Shown in pieces: positions 29,676-39,963 of a DNA stretch of 64,000 bases. Position 1 is the first letter of the stretch. Every line of letters starts with the position of its first letter. The DNA is taken from NCBI GenBank assembly GCA_014871385.1, contig CM026422.1, forward strand, positions 9,402,564 to 9,466,563, in the 5' to 3' direction. This stretch comes from Ceratodon purpureus. Lineage: Eukaryota > Streptophyta > Bryopsida > Pseudoditrichales > Ditrichaceae. A program made the translations under genes and the position numbers. The notes beneath the pieces are model-generated. The model was not told the origin of the DNA and made no database searches. It saw nothing but the letters and a program-made list of their open reading frames with translations.

Positions 29676-30305
29676 TCAAATCTCTGGGTGGCTAGGCTGA
29701 TCACTGATGGCTTCTGGTTTGGAGAGGTGGTGGTATCCAGTTTCGAATCTAAGGAGGAGTTGATGGCCTTTGGAGAGGCCTGTAATGGGGTCTACGGGGT
29801 AGTTCTTTGGGATTTGAGTGTGGTGCAGGTACTGGCCAGCGGCGGTGTCAGTTCTTTCTTTGGGAAAGAGGAGCTGGGGAACATGGGGGTAGGCTTTATC
29901 GCAGTTGTAAAGCTCTATGGCTTCGGTTCGAGGCACTCCTATGCTAGCTAACTGTGCTAAAGTACGAGTTTCTATGATGGTTGGGCTGGCTGAGTTTGCG
30001 GCATTGGCTTCGTGTGTTGCAAAACTGAACCACAGGTCTTCTGTGAAGATGATGGGCGGTACTAACATTCTGGGTGCTTGGAAGGGGTTGGGTTGGGTTG
30101 GTAGGGGGGGTTGGCAGGGGTGAGGTTTGGGTTGATCTGGGGCGATATCTTCTACCAAGGCTTGCGGGTAGGGAGCTAGGCGCTGCGACTGGTCTAGGGG
30201 GGAGTCAAGAGCAAGTGGTGTATTATGGGGTTTGTCTAGGTCGATGGGCATGCCTAGCAAAACTGAGTCTGCGAAGGTGTTGGCGTCAGTGTCTGAATCA
30301 CTCAT
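29676..30305 (-). CDS. Retroelement ORF, 209 aa, unknown function
   Basis: ATG 30305 overlaps the stop of the upstream ORF as ATGA, and its own TGA lies 5 bases before the next ATG. The protein begins acidic (MSDSDTDANTF), has a Pro-rich middle and a more ordered C-terminal half (IFTEDLWFSFATHEANAANS, LAQLASIGVPRTEAIELYNC, NYPVDPITGLSKGHQLLLRF). No family recognised. The tight spacing on both sides suggests termination-reinitiation, as shown for the LINE SART1. Confidence 0.6.
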   Translation of the reverse strand: MSDSDTDANTFADSVLLGMPIDLDKPHNTPLALDSPLDQSQRLAPYPQALVEDIAPDQPKPHPCQPPLPTQPNPFQAPRMLVPPIIFTEDLWFSFATHEANAANSASPTIIETRTLAQLASIGVPRTEAIELYNCDKAYPHVPQLLFPKERTDTAAGQYLHHTQIPKNYPVDPITGLSKGHQLLLRFETGYHHLSKPEAISDQPSHPEI

Positions 30306-32317
30306 GAGTTCATCGGGTGGGAGTTGTTCCAGGTAGTTCTCTCAAGCTTGGCTTTCAAATTAGCTTTGGCTGTGCTATGCTGTTCTTGGTCTATGTCATC
30401 AGGTTGGGATTTGGCTTTCTTTCTGATGCTGGTTTTGGTGGTTTTGACAGGGGTCTGTTTTTCTGAGACGGATCTACTGATGCGTTTGTGACTAAGTCTC
30501 TTGAATGTGCGAGGTGCTACCTGTGCAGACTGGGTAGAGGCAGCTGCGCTGGGTTCTGGTTCTTCTTGCCCAACAGGGGCTCTACAAGTGATCTTAACTG
30601 TGGCTTTGGTCATGGTTGAGAGCTTGCTGCGGAAATCTACTGTATAGAGGTGAATGAGTAGAACAGTTGTGGAAAGGATAGGGGTGGGAAGGAGATGGTA
30701 ATATGGTTTTGTTTTTTGTTTTTTTTCTAAGGATAGGGAGGTGAGGGAGTAATGAACTGAAGAGGAAAAAAATTGGTTTCTTACTGGGTTGTGTACTGTT
30801 GTAGATGGGTCGGTGTTTGTGGTGCGGCAGCTGTGGCGTTTCGTGATGAAGGAGGAATGTTGCTGCAGGGGGTCGTGAAGGCTTATCTTGTGTCCATGCG
30901 CGATGTGAGTAGGAGATCGGAAGTTCGATGTGGCATAACTGTGGAGGCAGAAAGTAGTTAGTGTAGGTAACGTTAGTGCTGTATTGAATTTTGCAAAATA
31001 AATTTGACGCGGATGTGGAGTTCTGAAATTATCTGTTCTAGCATATGAGAAGAGCAATATGATGATACAAAATGAAAATAGTGATGGGGGAAGAGAAGGG
31101 TCTATGTGTTGGCTTCGTGCAGTCGGGGTTGGCTTGAGGTTGTCTGCAGGGTGGGTGTGTTGGCTGGTGTGAGGGATGTGAGCTACACGAGGTTCAGTGG
31201 CTGTGTAGGGGTTAGATGATGAGGAGTGTGAGGGGATATAAGAGATTGTGGGGTATCTAAGGTGGGGGTGAAAAACTGGTTCTAAGAGTTGGGTGGTGGT
31301 GGGATGGGGTCGTGCGTGAAAGAGTGGTGGTAGTAAGGGTGAAGTAGATATGCAGAATGTTCTAGAGTTTAAGGGTGTGCTACTCTCTGTGTGATGAAGG
31401 ATGGGTGAATGTGAGAAGGGATTTTTGTAGGGCCTGTGGGGGGGGTGTGGAGCGCAGAGGCTGTCTGTGCTAGCTGTACTGTGAGTAGAGGATAGGGGAG
31501 GTGAGAGAGTGAGAAAATCCCATGCCTGTTGAAGTGATGTGTGCGTTCGGTGATTATGTGTGGGAAGTGTCTGGTTTAAATAGTTTTGGGTTTTGTGTTG
31601 ATGAGTGTGTTGTGTGGGATATTTGGAGTGGATATGTTGAGGGAGTATGGGTGCGTGCAGTGAGAAGTGTGCCGAGAGGGTTTGATGGAAGTTAATGTTT
31701 GGGGGCGAGTTTTGGAATTTGGGAGAGATAGTATGTTTGGAGTAAATGCTTGGAGTCTGAAATTGGAATGTGAACTGTTGCTGGGCCGTCTTTGGCTGCC
31801 GTTGCGTGATGCGTGAAGCTGCTCCTGGTGTGTAAAACACCCACCTGGCCAAGAGATTTTTTCTAAGGCGCAAGGTGTTGAAATTCTTGTTTTCTTGTGC
31901 ACTGTTGAGTGTGTCAAAGGGGATGCATCTTGATGGCTTGGGCGGCGTTGATACTTCTCCATGATGTTGCAGGGTGTGGGGATTAGCTAGCAAGTCTAAT
32001 TCTGGCCTTTGCTTTGTTTTCTGAACTTGTCTAAAGGTGGGCCTGAGGGTGTCACTCAGAGTGTGTTGGGAGAGAAGCTGTGGTTCACTAGTTTGTCTAA
32101 AAACTCCTTCCTGTCGGATCTGGATATTTCTAAGAGGGTGTCTATGTTCGTCTCCCTGATTGGACTTGAACGAGTACAAGGGTTGCGACGGCACAAGCCT
32201 GTCACTGAGAAGAAGCCTATAGCTACTCTTGACACCAGTCCCGCCATCGCTACTCTTGACATCAGTCCCGCCATGGCTCCGCAGTTTGCGGTGCTCGCTG
32301 CTCTCCATCGCGCTCAT
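30302..32317 (-). CDS. First retroelement ORF, probably only its basic C-terminal ~103 aa is protein
   Basis: 671 codons are open from ATG 32317, ending in the TGA that overlaps the next ATG. Most of it (residues ~150-560) is low-complexity Pro/His/Thr/Ser, expected from an A/C-rich strand and perhaps just a leader. From the internal ATG at 30613 the sequence changes to a compact basic protein (TVKITCRAPVGQEEP, RTFKRLSHKRISRSVSEKQT, KTTKTSIRKKAKSQPDD), which could bind RNA. At the extreme start a 27-bp direct repeat encodes GGTDVKSSDGGTGVKSS. I recognise no domain. Confidence 0.45.
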   Translation of the reverse strand: MSAMESSEHRKLRSHGGTDVKSSDGGTGVKSSYRLLLSDRLVPSQPLYSFKSNQGDEHRHPLRNIQIRQEGVFRQTSEPQLLSQHTLSDTLRPTFRQVQKTKQRPELDLLANPHTLQHHGEVSTPPKPSRCIPFDTLNSAQENKNFNTLRLRKNLLARWVFYTPGAASRITQRQPKTAQQQFTFQFQTPSIYSKHTISPKFQNSPPNINFHQTLSAHFSLHAPILPQHIHSKYPTQHTHQHKTQNYLNQTLPTHNHRTHTSLQQAWDFLTLSPPLSSTHSTASTDSLCAPHPPHRPYKNPFSHSPILHHTESSTPLNSRTFCISTSPLLPPLFHARPHPTTTQLLEPVFHPHLRYPTISYIPSHSSSSNPYTATEPRVAHIPHTSQHTHPADNLKPTPTARSQHIDPSLPPSLFSFCIIILLFSYARTDNFRTPHPRQIYFAKFNTALTLPTLTTFCLHSYATSNFRSPTHIAHGHKISLHDPLQQHSSFITKRHSCRTTNTDPSTTVHNPVRNQFFSSSVHYSLTSLSLEKKQKTKPYYHLLPTPILSTTVLLIHLYTVDFRSKLSTMTKATVKITCRAPVGQEEPEPSAAASTQSAQVAPRTFKRLSHKRISRSVSEKQTPVKTTKTSIRKKAKSQPDDIDQEQHSTAKANLKAKLERTTWNNSHPMNS

Positions 32318-32446
32318 AGAGACAAGCCACGGTTACTCTGCAGCACCATATTGCCCCCAAGAAAGTCTGCATTTCTGCAGCAAACCATGACAAACCCGAT
32401 TATGTGGATAAGTATGAGGGCGTAAGATTAGTACTCGTACTGCAGT

Positions 32447-32458
32447 AACATGAATATA
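32447..32458. repeat. Target-site duplication, right copy
   Basis: AACATGAATATA; after it the sequence continues as ATAGTTTTCAG, exactly as in copy A. Confidence 0.9.
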
Positions 32459-35400
32459 ATAGTTTTCAGATTGACAAAAGGGTATATAGCTGCCAATTAC
32501 ATGTGCTAGCTAGCGTAGTGCTTCAAGCTCACTCAAGTGGAATAAGGTGCAGGTTCTTAGGATTTGCAATCATGTAAGTTAACAGGCCGTTGCTACATTC
32601 CGCGTCTTTGGTGTTTAATGTTATGTTTTGTTGTATGCAATTTTCAGATACTTGCTATTCCAGCTGTTCCTTTGACTATGTCAGCAGGATTGCTGTTCGG
32701 TACTTTATATGGGACAATTATGGTTTCCATAGCAGGCACGGTAAGCTAAATTAAATTTGCGCAAATTTTTATATTTAGTATATTTAGGGTTTTGAGTTAT
32801 TGCGTGATGTGTTTTGTACACAAGATTTGTTGCAGGGGTATACTGACTTGATCTTTGTGAATCTCTTGCAGCTGGCAGCAACGGTTGCTTTTCTCATAGC
32901 ACGGTATTTTGCAAGGGATCGTATTCTTAAACTGGCACAAAACAATCCAAAGTTTCTAGCGATTGACAAGGCTATTGGAGCAGATAGTTTTAGGGTGGTC
33001 ACTCTTCTGCGACTTAGTCCCTTACTTCCTTTCTCTCTGGGAAACTACCTCTACGGTCTCACTTCTGTCGAATTAATCCCTTACGTGCTTGGAAGGTACA
33101 TTGTCTAACGAAGTTTGGGTTAGTCGTTACTTCCTCCCTGTTAGAGCTTAATGCTATGATTATCATGTCGATAGAGTTTTGGTGTATGTGCGTTAATTCA
33201 TTATCTGAATATGATGTGCAGCTGGTTGGGTATGCTTCCTGGGACATGGGCGTATGTCAGCGCAGGTGCCATTGGAAGGGCATTTATTGTAAGTTATAAC
33301 TTTGTCCAATAACCACAAATATCTATTGGTACTTTTTTTGTTCCGTCCTCAAAGAATTTTCTGTTTTGAAGTCATGGTATGCAATTTCCATAGGGTCGCC
33401 TGTGGTTAGAGCCAATTAGTTCACTTCTCAGCGCTCGCGTTTCTATGTACTCTTGAGAGCTGACGCTAACAGATGATGAGTCATTTTCGAACTTTTAGAA
33501 AGTGTTGCTGAATCCCCTCAATAGTCTCTAGCTGTATTTGACACGGATGGGCAAGCATTAAAATATATGATCTTCCATTCGCAGAAACAAGAGGCAGATG
33601 CTGTTTTCCCAGGCGGCCCAGAAAGTTATTGGACCTTGGGAATTGGATTAGTGGCTACCATTTTTGCAGCATCTTACGTTGGCAAATTGGCCAAGGTTTG
33701 TTGCTTTCCTTCTCTATGTTCCTTTTCGGCACCAATGAAGTACTGTAGGCATAGAGTTTATTTTGAGAATTTTCCCCAGTTTTATGAACCTGTCTGTACG
33801 ATGACGTCATACGCTCATGAAATTTGAAACATAACGGCCACTGTGAGAGGTGCTGAGCAGCAAACATGTTTTAGAGGTACATTGTCCATGTTCATCTAAT
33901 TACGTTCTATTTTCCTGATCATGTGATTGCAGAATGCGATGAAGGATATCGAAGACGCATAAGGATTGTCGCTAGGAAAGAATTTGTTAGGAGATTCCAA
34001 CTTTGGCCCAGCAGGGTGCAGACTATTGACGCAGACGTCAAGCAAAGCACGTCAGCGGTTTGAGGGCCATTACTGTTGAAGCGGATATTGGTAGAAACAG
34101 TGAGTGTACATAATTTCATTACACATCAATGGTTCTCTTCACATGCGAAACTTAGAATGAAATGGTGGTAGAAGAAAGTTATCAAGTAGACGGCGAGTGT
34201 TCCAACCTGCCCTGGAGCTGCATTTAGTGTAATGTCAAATGGGTAATCCCAAGCGTTTCTGTAAATTTATGATGTCAATATCAATTCAAGGTCTTATTGT
34301 CGTCATGGAAACTTGGAAGGTCGTATGATACAGAAGCTGGAAGGTAAGGATAGCAGCTTTGCTTCTCTCATTGGCAAATAGCTCATGCTTTTTTGGTGAC
34401 TGATGTCAAATTGTCAGCCAGAGACTTTGATTTGTTTGACAAAACCAGAAACCTCAGAAGTGCATGCTAAATACTCAGAATCTGAAACCTTACTGGTGGA
34501 TGTCTCAATGCTCATTGTGTCTGCTCGTGAGTAATCAAAACCATGCCGAACCTGAGGACTTGCTCAGGATCAAGTAGTGCTTGAGCTGTTGCACTGCCTC
34601 CAGCATGAACGCCTGTCCAAGTTGCTTATCTTCATACACCAAACTCACAAGGTCATAAACTTATGAGTTGTTATGTTCATGTTTTCTTTTCCAATTCACT
34701 TCTACCCTATTTATCTACATCTTTTTTTTCACTACTTCTATCCTATATTTTTTTATTAAAAAAAAATTAGATTACTCAGAATAATTGCATTTTAAGATAC
34801 TTTCTAAACAACGAAGTACATCAAAAGCAACCATAAAATTTTAAGACATTTATGTGTTTTACAAAAGAATTAAACACCCTATCTCTAAAATGACATCATT
34901 GGAATTAAAGATTTAAGTTATTTTGAGTTCTAAGTACTAAATTTTAATATTAACTTTTTTAGGTCTTTTTTGAATCAAAGAACATAAATCCTTTCTTCTC
35001 TACTACCGTTGAATTTAAATGTATACCATTTTGTAAAAGGAGACTAAAGAAGAATTACATATTTTCATTTATTTCTAAATATTTGTTGTATTGAAAATTT
35101 AATGATTGGATGAGTAGTACGTGAGTGTATTCTAGTCTAATAATTCTATTATTATATTATGATTGACGTTACAATCAAATTGTATCATTTGCGCAATATT
35201 TCATTCTAAAATATTGTTAATTTTTCTATATTTTTATTTTTAAAAATTGATAAAAATTTAATAAATTTCAAAATAATGGATACTTAGATTTGAAGGTAGT
35301 TGGAAAAGTAGGTGTGTAAATCTTCTTCTTTTTATTAGGAAAAGATACAAATAACAAAATCAATGTTTTGAACTTTTTTAAATCCTAAATTCAAAGATGG

Positions 35401-35934
35401 TAGAGTTTTTAATTCTTGGTTTTTGATATGGAAAACATAAAACTTCAGAGTCTATAAAAGAAATGTTTTTAGAATATCCACTTCTCAATACCACAAGTAT
35501 TAATATTTAGTTTTTAAGTCTACAAATAGACAATAAGCGACAATGAAAGTTATTGAATTAAACCGCTAAATGAATAAGCTACCAAAAATGTAGTGATAAG
35601 GCTAATTTGAGAAAATCCTCCAATGTTGAAGACAAATATTGACTTTTGATATTTTTTGTATAAATTTTATAGGTCATTGTATTCATTTCAAGCTTTGTTT
35701 CATAAGATTCTATTAATATGTGATACAAAAATTGTGATTGGTTGAAGGTTTTAAATCTAACTCGTGTTGCTGCAAAAATGTTTTCAAAAAATAAAGATAA
35801 ATATCATCATTTTGTAGAGATTCATATATATATAAGAAGTTTTGAGTGAGTCCATTCCAACAAGTGAGGTAAGAAATATGAGTAGTCATGTTACACAAGC
35901 AATCTGGTCTAACTCTTTATGAAAGAAAATAACT

Positions 35935-36871
35935 TTAACCCCTAAGTGCCCAGGAAAGCCGAAATGGCTTTTCGCTGTTTCGGTCAGTCTAGATAAAGGG
36001 GTTAAAATTGATATTTTTGCCTAAGATTTTTACTGGATGCTCCTTGTACTGCAAAGTGTATGTGGTAAAATTTGCAAAGCCAAATTCCTATTTTAAGACC
36101 TTCATCTAGAAATTTTAGGTTTCAAGTCCAAAACGGGCAGCTTAAAATTAGGATTTTTTAAAAAAAAAATTCTTGAAATATATTCATAACCAAACCACCA
36201 CTCAAATTCCAAAGAGACCCAAGTCAAAAAATATACCAATTTTACAAGGGCAGCCTCTAAAAATTACAAAGACAAGCTACAATATTTTCAGTAATTTTTG
36301 AATTACTTCTTTCAAAATTCGTCAAAATTTGAGATTTTGGATTTTTTCAAAAATAATTTGGCCCAAAAATCAAAAACTTATAAAGGCACCTAACCACCGT
36401 TCAGATATTTCTAAAACCAAATACACGTGACGTCATGCATGTTTTACTTTATCAATGTTTTCAGACCTGCTTCTAAAAAACAATTTTTAGGAGAGTCAAA
36501 AATAGGAATGAGTCTCTCAAATTTTCCATGGAGGTACTCAACTTGATTACCTACATGGAAAAAAATATGAGCAAAATGTTTGGGGTAACAATCTTCAACT
36601 CCCCCTTTGCACCATTTTGACTATGTCATTCAGCCAATGCCTAAAAAAAGTTTTGCTGCAACTTTGAATATTATAATTTCTAAGATGGTAAACATCCAAC
36701 GGCTGAAAATTTTATCAGTACTTCTAAATAAGATTTAGTACAAGATCTTACGGCTGGATGTCTAAAAAAAGCAAATTTGTTTGGTTTAAATTGTCGTTTC
36801 TACAAGGTGGTCAAAAATCACTGTTTTGGAGGTTTTGAGACCCAAAACATGCTTGGGCACTTAGGGGTTAA
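35935..36871. mobile_element. piggyBac-type MITE, 0.93 kb
   Basis: TTAA target sites at both ends (35935-35938 and 36868-36871) enclose inverted repeats CCCCTAAGTGCCCAGG and CTTGGGCACTTAGGGG, matching in 15 of 16 positions. No coding capacity. Both the TTAA and the CCC-type start are piggyBac hallmarks, and the repeat start agrees with the autonomous piggyBac at 47370-53660. Confidence 0.85.
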
Positions 36872-36992
36872 CAAGTCATCCTGAATTCAATTTAATTTTC
36901 CAAATAACTAAGATTACAATTTGGTTTTTTTCCTATTTTACACCTTATTTTAATCTACATATCTTTTGAAGATAAAAATCAAGGTTTTGTCT

Positions 36993-37351
36993 TTAACCCT
37001 TAAACGTTTTTCATGACCCGAGGGGCTCCGTTTCCAGAGAATCTTCTCTGTAGCTCTTACTGAACCCAACTTTTCACTTATTTTTTTATATCATTCTAAT
37101 CATCTTCTCATTGTGCATTCTCAAAGTGAAATTTTACAATTCAATATACAATTTGTATGAGTGATTTGTGCTTTGAAAGGATTATGGTAGATAGGTAGGG
37201 GTTGCACATAGGTTGCAAGCTCATCATTGATTGGTTCATTCATGATGCCGAAGTTCAAAAAATGCACTATTCATGATGCCCAAGCACAAAAGATGCCGTG
37301 ATCCAATTTCGGGATGTTCGGCCCGACATCAAAATGACGTTTAAGGGTTAA
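36993..37351. mobile_element. piggyBac-type MITE, 0.36 kb
   Basis: TTAACCCTTAAACG at the left and CGTTTAAGGGTTAA at the right form a perfect 14-bp inverted repeat including the TTAA target. It lies 121 bp after the previous MITE. No ORF. Confidence 0.8.
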
Positions 37352-38533
37352 ATCCTTTGTGTAGACTCTCAAAGTTATTTATCTAATAAAATGTGAAGTT
37401 GTCCATTTCAAAATTTTGTAGCATATTTTTTGAAAACTCATAGAAGATAAGCTTCAGCTTTTTGAGGAATAAAAGAACTAGTTTTTGAACTTTAAAATTA
37501 CAATTTTGCTATTATATTTCTTTTTTCCTCTATAAATTGATTATATGATCATACGGTTGAAATTGCCAAAACTATCATGAAATTTAAAAAAAGATAACTC
37601 TGCTTACAAAGAGTTGTTGAAAGGCAATCTTTGATTTAGAATCATTCTAGACAAATATTGGTTATAAGATCCATGCTTTGAAAATAAAATCATGAAGACA
37701 AATTGAAAAAATACCAATGAAATGTTTGATTGTTGATATTCAAAAACAAAGTCCTTTTTATTGAAAACCTCTACAAAATTGTCATCTATAATTTTGACAT
37801 ATTTTTGGTTTATGAATAACCTCTTTGAATAAAATATAGATTCATTAATTTCAATTATAATGACATTACTTAGAATTAACATTTTATTATAACATTCTCA
37901 AGATAGATAGAATCTAAAACATAAAAAGTAAAAATTTGGAAGATGTTACAACATGTATTTAGAGGTATTAATTTATATTCTATTAATTATAAATAATGGA
38001 TTGGATTAATTTAAAATGATTTATTATGATTTCTTTAATTTCTTAATTTACACTTTTATATTAAAGTACAAACATAAGCAAAAAGAAGCCAATAATACAC
38101 CTATATTGTAGCCACTTGAGGCTTAACCAGACTCGTCGGCTCATTCAGTCTCGTTCGCAATGCAGCCAAACCAGATTCTAGAAGAAGTTCACCCCAGAAG
38201 AAATAATCATGAAATTGCAAATTACGTGAAAGATCAGTCTCGTGAACTACGAACTTTGCCAAACCCCCTTCCCGATGCAAAAGTCCGACAACGGTCACAT
38301 ATCTGTGAGAATTGCGATGGAGAGGTTATTATCCGACCAACATCTGCGACCAACATCCTCCCACTAGTTTGAATAGTTGTTCATGCTCGAGAATCATCGT
38401 GCTGGTTAGTGATCGTCGTTGTCGGAGAAGATCAGTTGCCGATTCACGGCGCACCCATGCATTCGTGAATTCCTACGCATTTGAGGTCGTTATATTGGAC
38501 TAGCTAGCTTACTTGTATTCATGAACTGCTTGC

Positions 38534-38966
38534 GCTCTCTAAGCACCCGGTTGATCGAATCGTTGTCGAGAGTTAGCATTAGACTTGTTGTGGAACCATC
38601 AGACTTTGTTCGTGAAATCCGGTCTAATTAAGTAGTTTATGATATTGCTTAGACTAGCACCCGATTGGTTCATTGTTGTCAGAGTGCCCGGTTGAATCCA
38701 AGGATTTTATAAGTGTCTGCTTGCATTGTAGCTTTGAACAGAGATTTGTTGCTCAGACTCAGTTCTCGGTTGGATCGTTTATGTGAAGAGTGGCTCGTAG
38801 CAGGAGGGAAGCACGTGAAGATACATGCCGGCAGCCCTTTCACCGGCTAATTGGTGACGTTGCATCGTCGTTTTGACTCCGCCCGGATACTGTCGATCGT
38901 AATGCGTTTCTCACTTGGGCAGTTCAGGAAAGGACTTTGAAGAGTACTAGTTGATAGTCTGGAAGT
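38534..38966. other. Leader region before the 321-aa ORF, no gene seen
   Basis: Unique sequence directly after the end of the segmental duplication. It could be the 5' UTR and promoter of the following ORF. Confidence 0.35.
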
Positions 38967-39932
38967 ATGGATATCCGGTATGTGAATGCCCGTATCGTTG
39001 GGTTGCTCTCGAATCCAGGGTTTAAGACCGTACTTAACGATGTCTTCGACTGGTACGACCAAGCCACACACAATTTGCTCATTAGTGGAGGCGCGCCGCA
39101 TGTATCGTCTGACGCTCAATTTGAACTAATGAGTAAGCGGGTAAGAAAATTCCAGCGAGCAATGAGCAGACATTGCATACGGGCGTTTGATACGAGTATC
39201 CATGTGGAAGCTTCCAGGAGGTCACATGTTCATGTATCTCCCCTGAGACAAATTCGTATTGATGGACGGCCGATACTGGTATGGAGAGCAGAGGTACACG
39301 AATCTCTTCGTCTCGTGGAGCGGCAAGGTATTCAAATTGGCAGTGGGGAGGAACTTAGCTCGGGTACTTATGAGTACAGTCATAGTTTCTTGATGGTCTC
39401 CGATGCAGGAGAAGAGGCCGGTGCCGAGGATGAAGCTGCTGAGGACGAAGCTGTAAAGGAGCTTCTAACGGACGAACCTCTAACGGGCCGTGGGGAGGAC
39501 CTTGTAAAGCTGTTCGAGGACCTTGTAAATTTTAGTGGCCTTCTAAGAATCATGGGGGATGAGGCTGCGAGAGGGAGAGGGGGTTCCCAAGTCGAAGCTG
39601 CACGAGGTGGAAATGAAATTGACGAAGCTGTCGAGGACCTTGTAAGATTTTTTTTTAATTTTAGTGGCCTTCCAAGAATCATGGGGGATGAGGCTGCGAG
39701 AGGGAGAGGGGGTTCCGAAGTCGAAGCTGCACGAGCTGGGAGTGATGAGGACTCAATTTCAGATGCGAATTACGAGGACGCGGCTAGAGATCAGGCGCCT
39801 CTGTCTCCTGATCATGCACGAGGTGGGAGTGATGAGGACTCAATTTCAGATGAGAATTACCAGGACGCGGCTGAAGATCTGGCGCCTCTGTCTCGTGATC
39901 ATGTTGTACGAAATTCATGTCATGTCTCCTGA
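38967..39932 (+). CDS. Hypothetical protein, globular N-terminus and acidic repeated C-terminus
   Basis: ATG 38967 in a good context (AAGTATGG) opens 321 codons. Residues 1-140 look folded (MDIRYVNARIVGLLSNPGFK, LNDVFDWYDQATHNLLISGG, ILVWRAEVHESLRLVERQGI). Residues ~140-321 are acidic with internal duplications. A unit with FSGL.RIMGDEAARGRGGS..EAAR appears twice, and GSDEDSISD.NY.DAA.D.APLS.DH appears twice. No family recognised. The position, directly downstream of the duplicated upstream block as with the 397-codon frame after copy A, suggests both use paralogous upstream DNA, but the proteins do not resemble each other. Confidence 0.5.
   Translation: MDIRYVNARIVGLLSNPGFKTVLNDVFDWYDQATHNLLISGGAPHVSSDAQFELMSKRVRKFQRAMSRHCIRAFDTSIHVEASRRSHVHVSPLRQIRIDGRPILVWRAEVHESLRLVERQGIQIGSGEELSSGTYEYSHSFLMVSDAGEEAGAEDEAAEDEAVKELLTDEPLTGRGEDLVKLFEDLVNFSGLLRIMGDEAARGRGGSQVEAARGGNEIDEAVEDLVRFFFNFSGLPRIMGDEAARGRGGSEVEAARAGSDEDSISDANYEDAARDQAPLSPDHARGGSDEDSISDENYQDAAEDLAPLSRDHVVRNSCHVS
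39540..39910 (+). repeat. Two imperfect intragenic duplications
   Basis: A unit of about 125 bp around 39540-39600 recurs around 39665-39730, and a 75-bp unit around 39748-39820 recurs around 39826-39900. Both keep the reading frame. They are followed by four TGATCATGTC repeats at 39896-39963. Confidence 0.7.
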
Positions 39933-39963
39933 TCATGTCTCCTGATCATGTCTTCTGATCATG

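Larger units (their letters stand above)
13947..32446 (-). mobile_element. Giant (18.5 kb) non-LTR retrotransposon, dual-endonuclease type
   Basis: Boundaries come from a 12-bp target duplication (AACATGAATATA at 13935-13946 and 32447-32458). The uninterrupted paralogous site in copy A (AATATGAATATA at 7969-7980) confirms it. The element reads on the minus strand: a 5' leader, coupled ORFs at 30302-32317, 29676-30305 and 28187-29671, a low-complexity frame at 25726-28374, a 2A-APE frame, then RT, RNase H, zinc knuckle and an RLE-like end. About 4.3 kb of 3' region (13947-18276) follows and includes an opposite-strand gene. The 3' end has no poly(A); its last ~30 bases form a hairpin. Composition is strongly A/C-rich on the sense strand. 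Known: APE and RLE together define the Dualen/RandI group of algal non-LTR elements. Inference: this is a land-plant relative or a new clade. Confidence 0.8.
13358..33962 (+). pseudogene. Truncated, interrupted copy of the VTT-domain gene
   Basis: The segments match the functional gene exon by exon: 13358-13470 (shortened exon 1), 13667-13719, 32648-32740, 32872-33095, 33222-33288, 33585-33695 and 33933-33962. Splice sites of exons 2-7 are preserved and those exons are intact. Exon 1 is broken in three ways. It lost the first ~135 bases of coding sequence, it has a 515-bp internal deletion, and a one-base loss near 13427 shifts the frame to a TGA at 13459. The 18.5-kb retroelement lies in intron 2, between 13946 and 32447. 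Inference: no VTT protein is made, although the intact exons 3-7 show that the duplication is young. Confidence 0.85.
13350..38533 (+). repeat. Segmental duplication, copy B (interrupted)
   Basis: Counterpart of 6870-12087. It consists of 13350-13946, which lacks 515 bp of exon 1, and 32447 to about 38533. In between sits the 18.5-kb retroelement. About 2 kb of extra DNA, including two piggyBac-type MITEs, lies at 35430-37500. Once these are removed the unit is close to the size of copy A. Confidence 0.8.

Noticed and set aside
30614..32317. Long Pro/His-rich N-terminal part of the first retroelement ORF as a certain protein
   Set aside because: A/C-rich strand gives open frames by chance; only the basic C-terminal part has protein-like composition.
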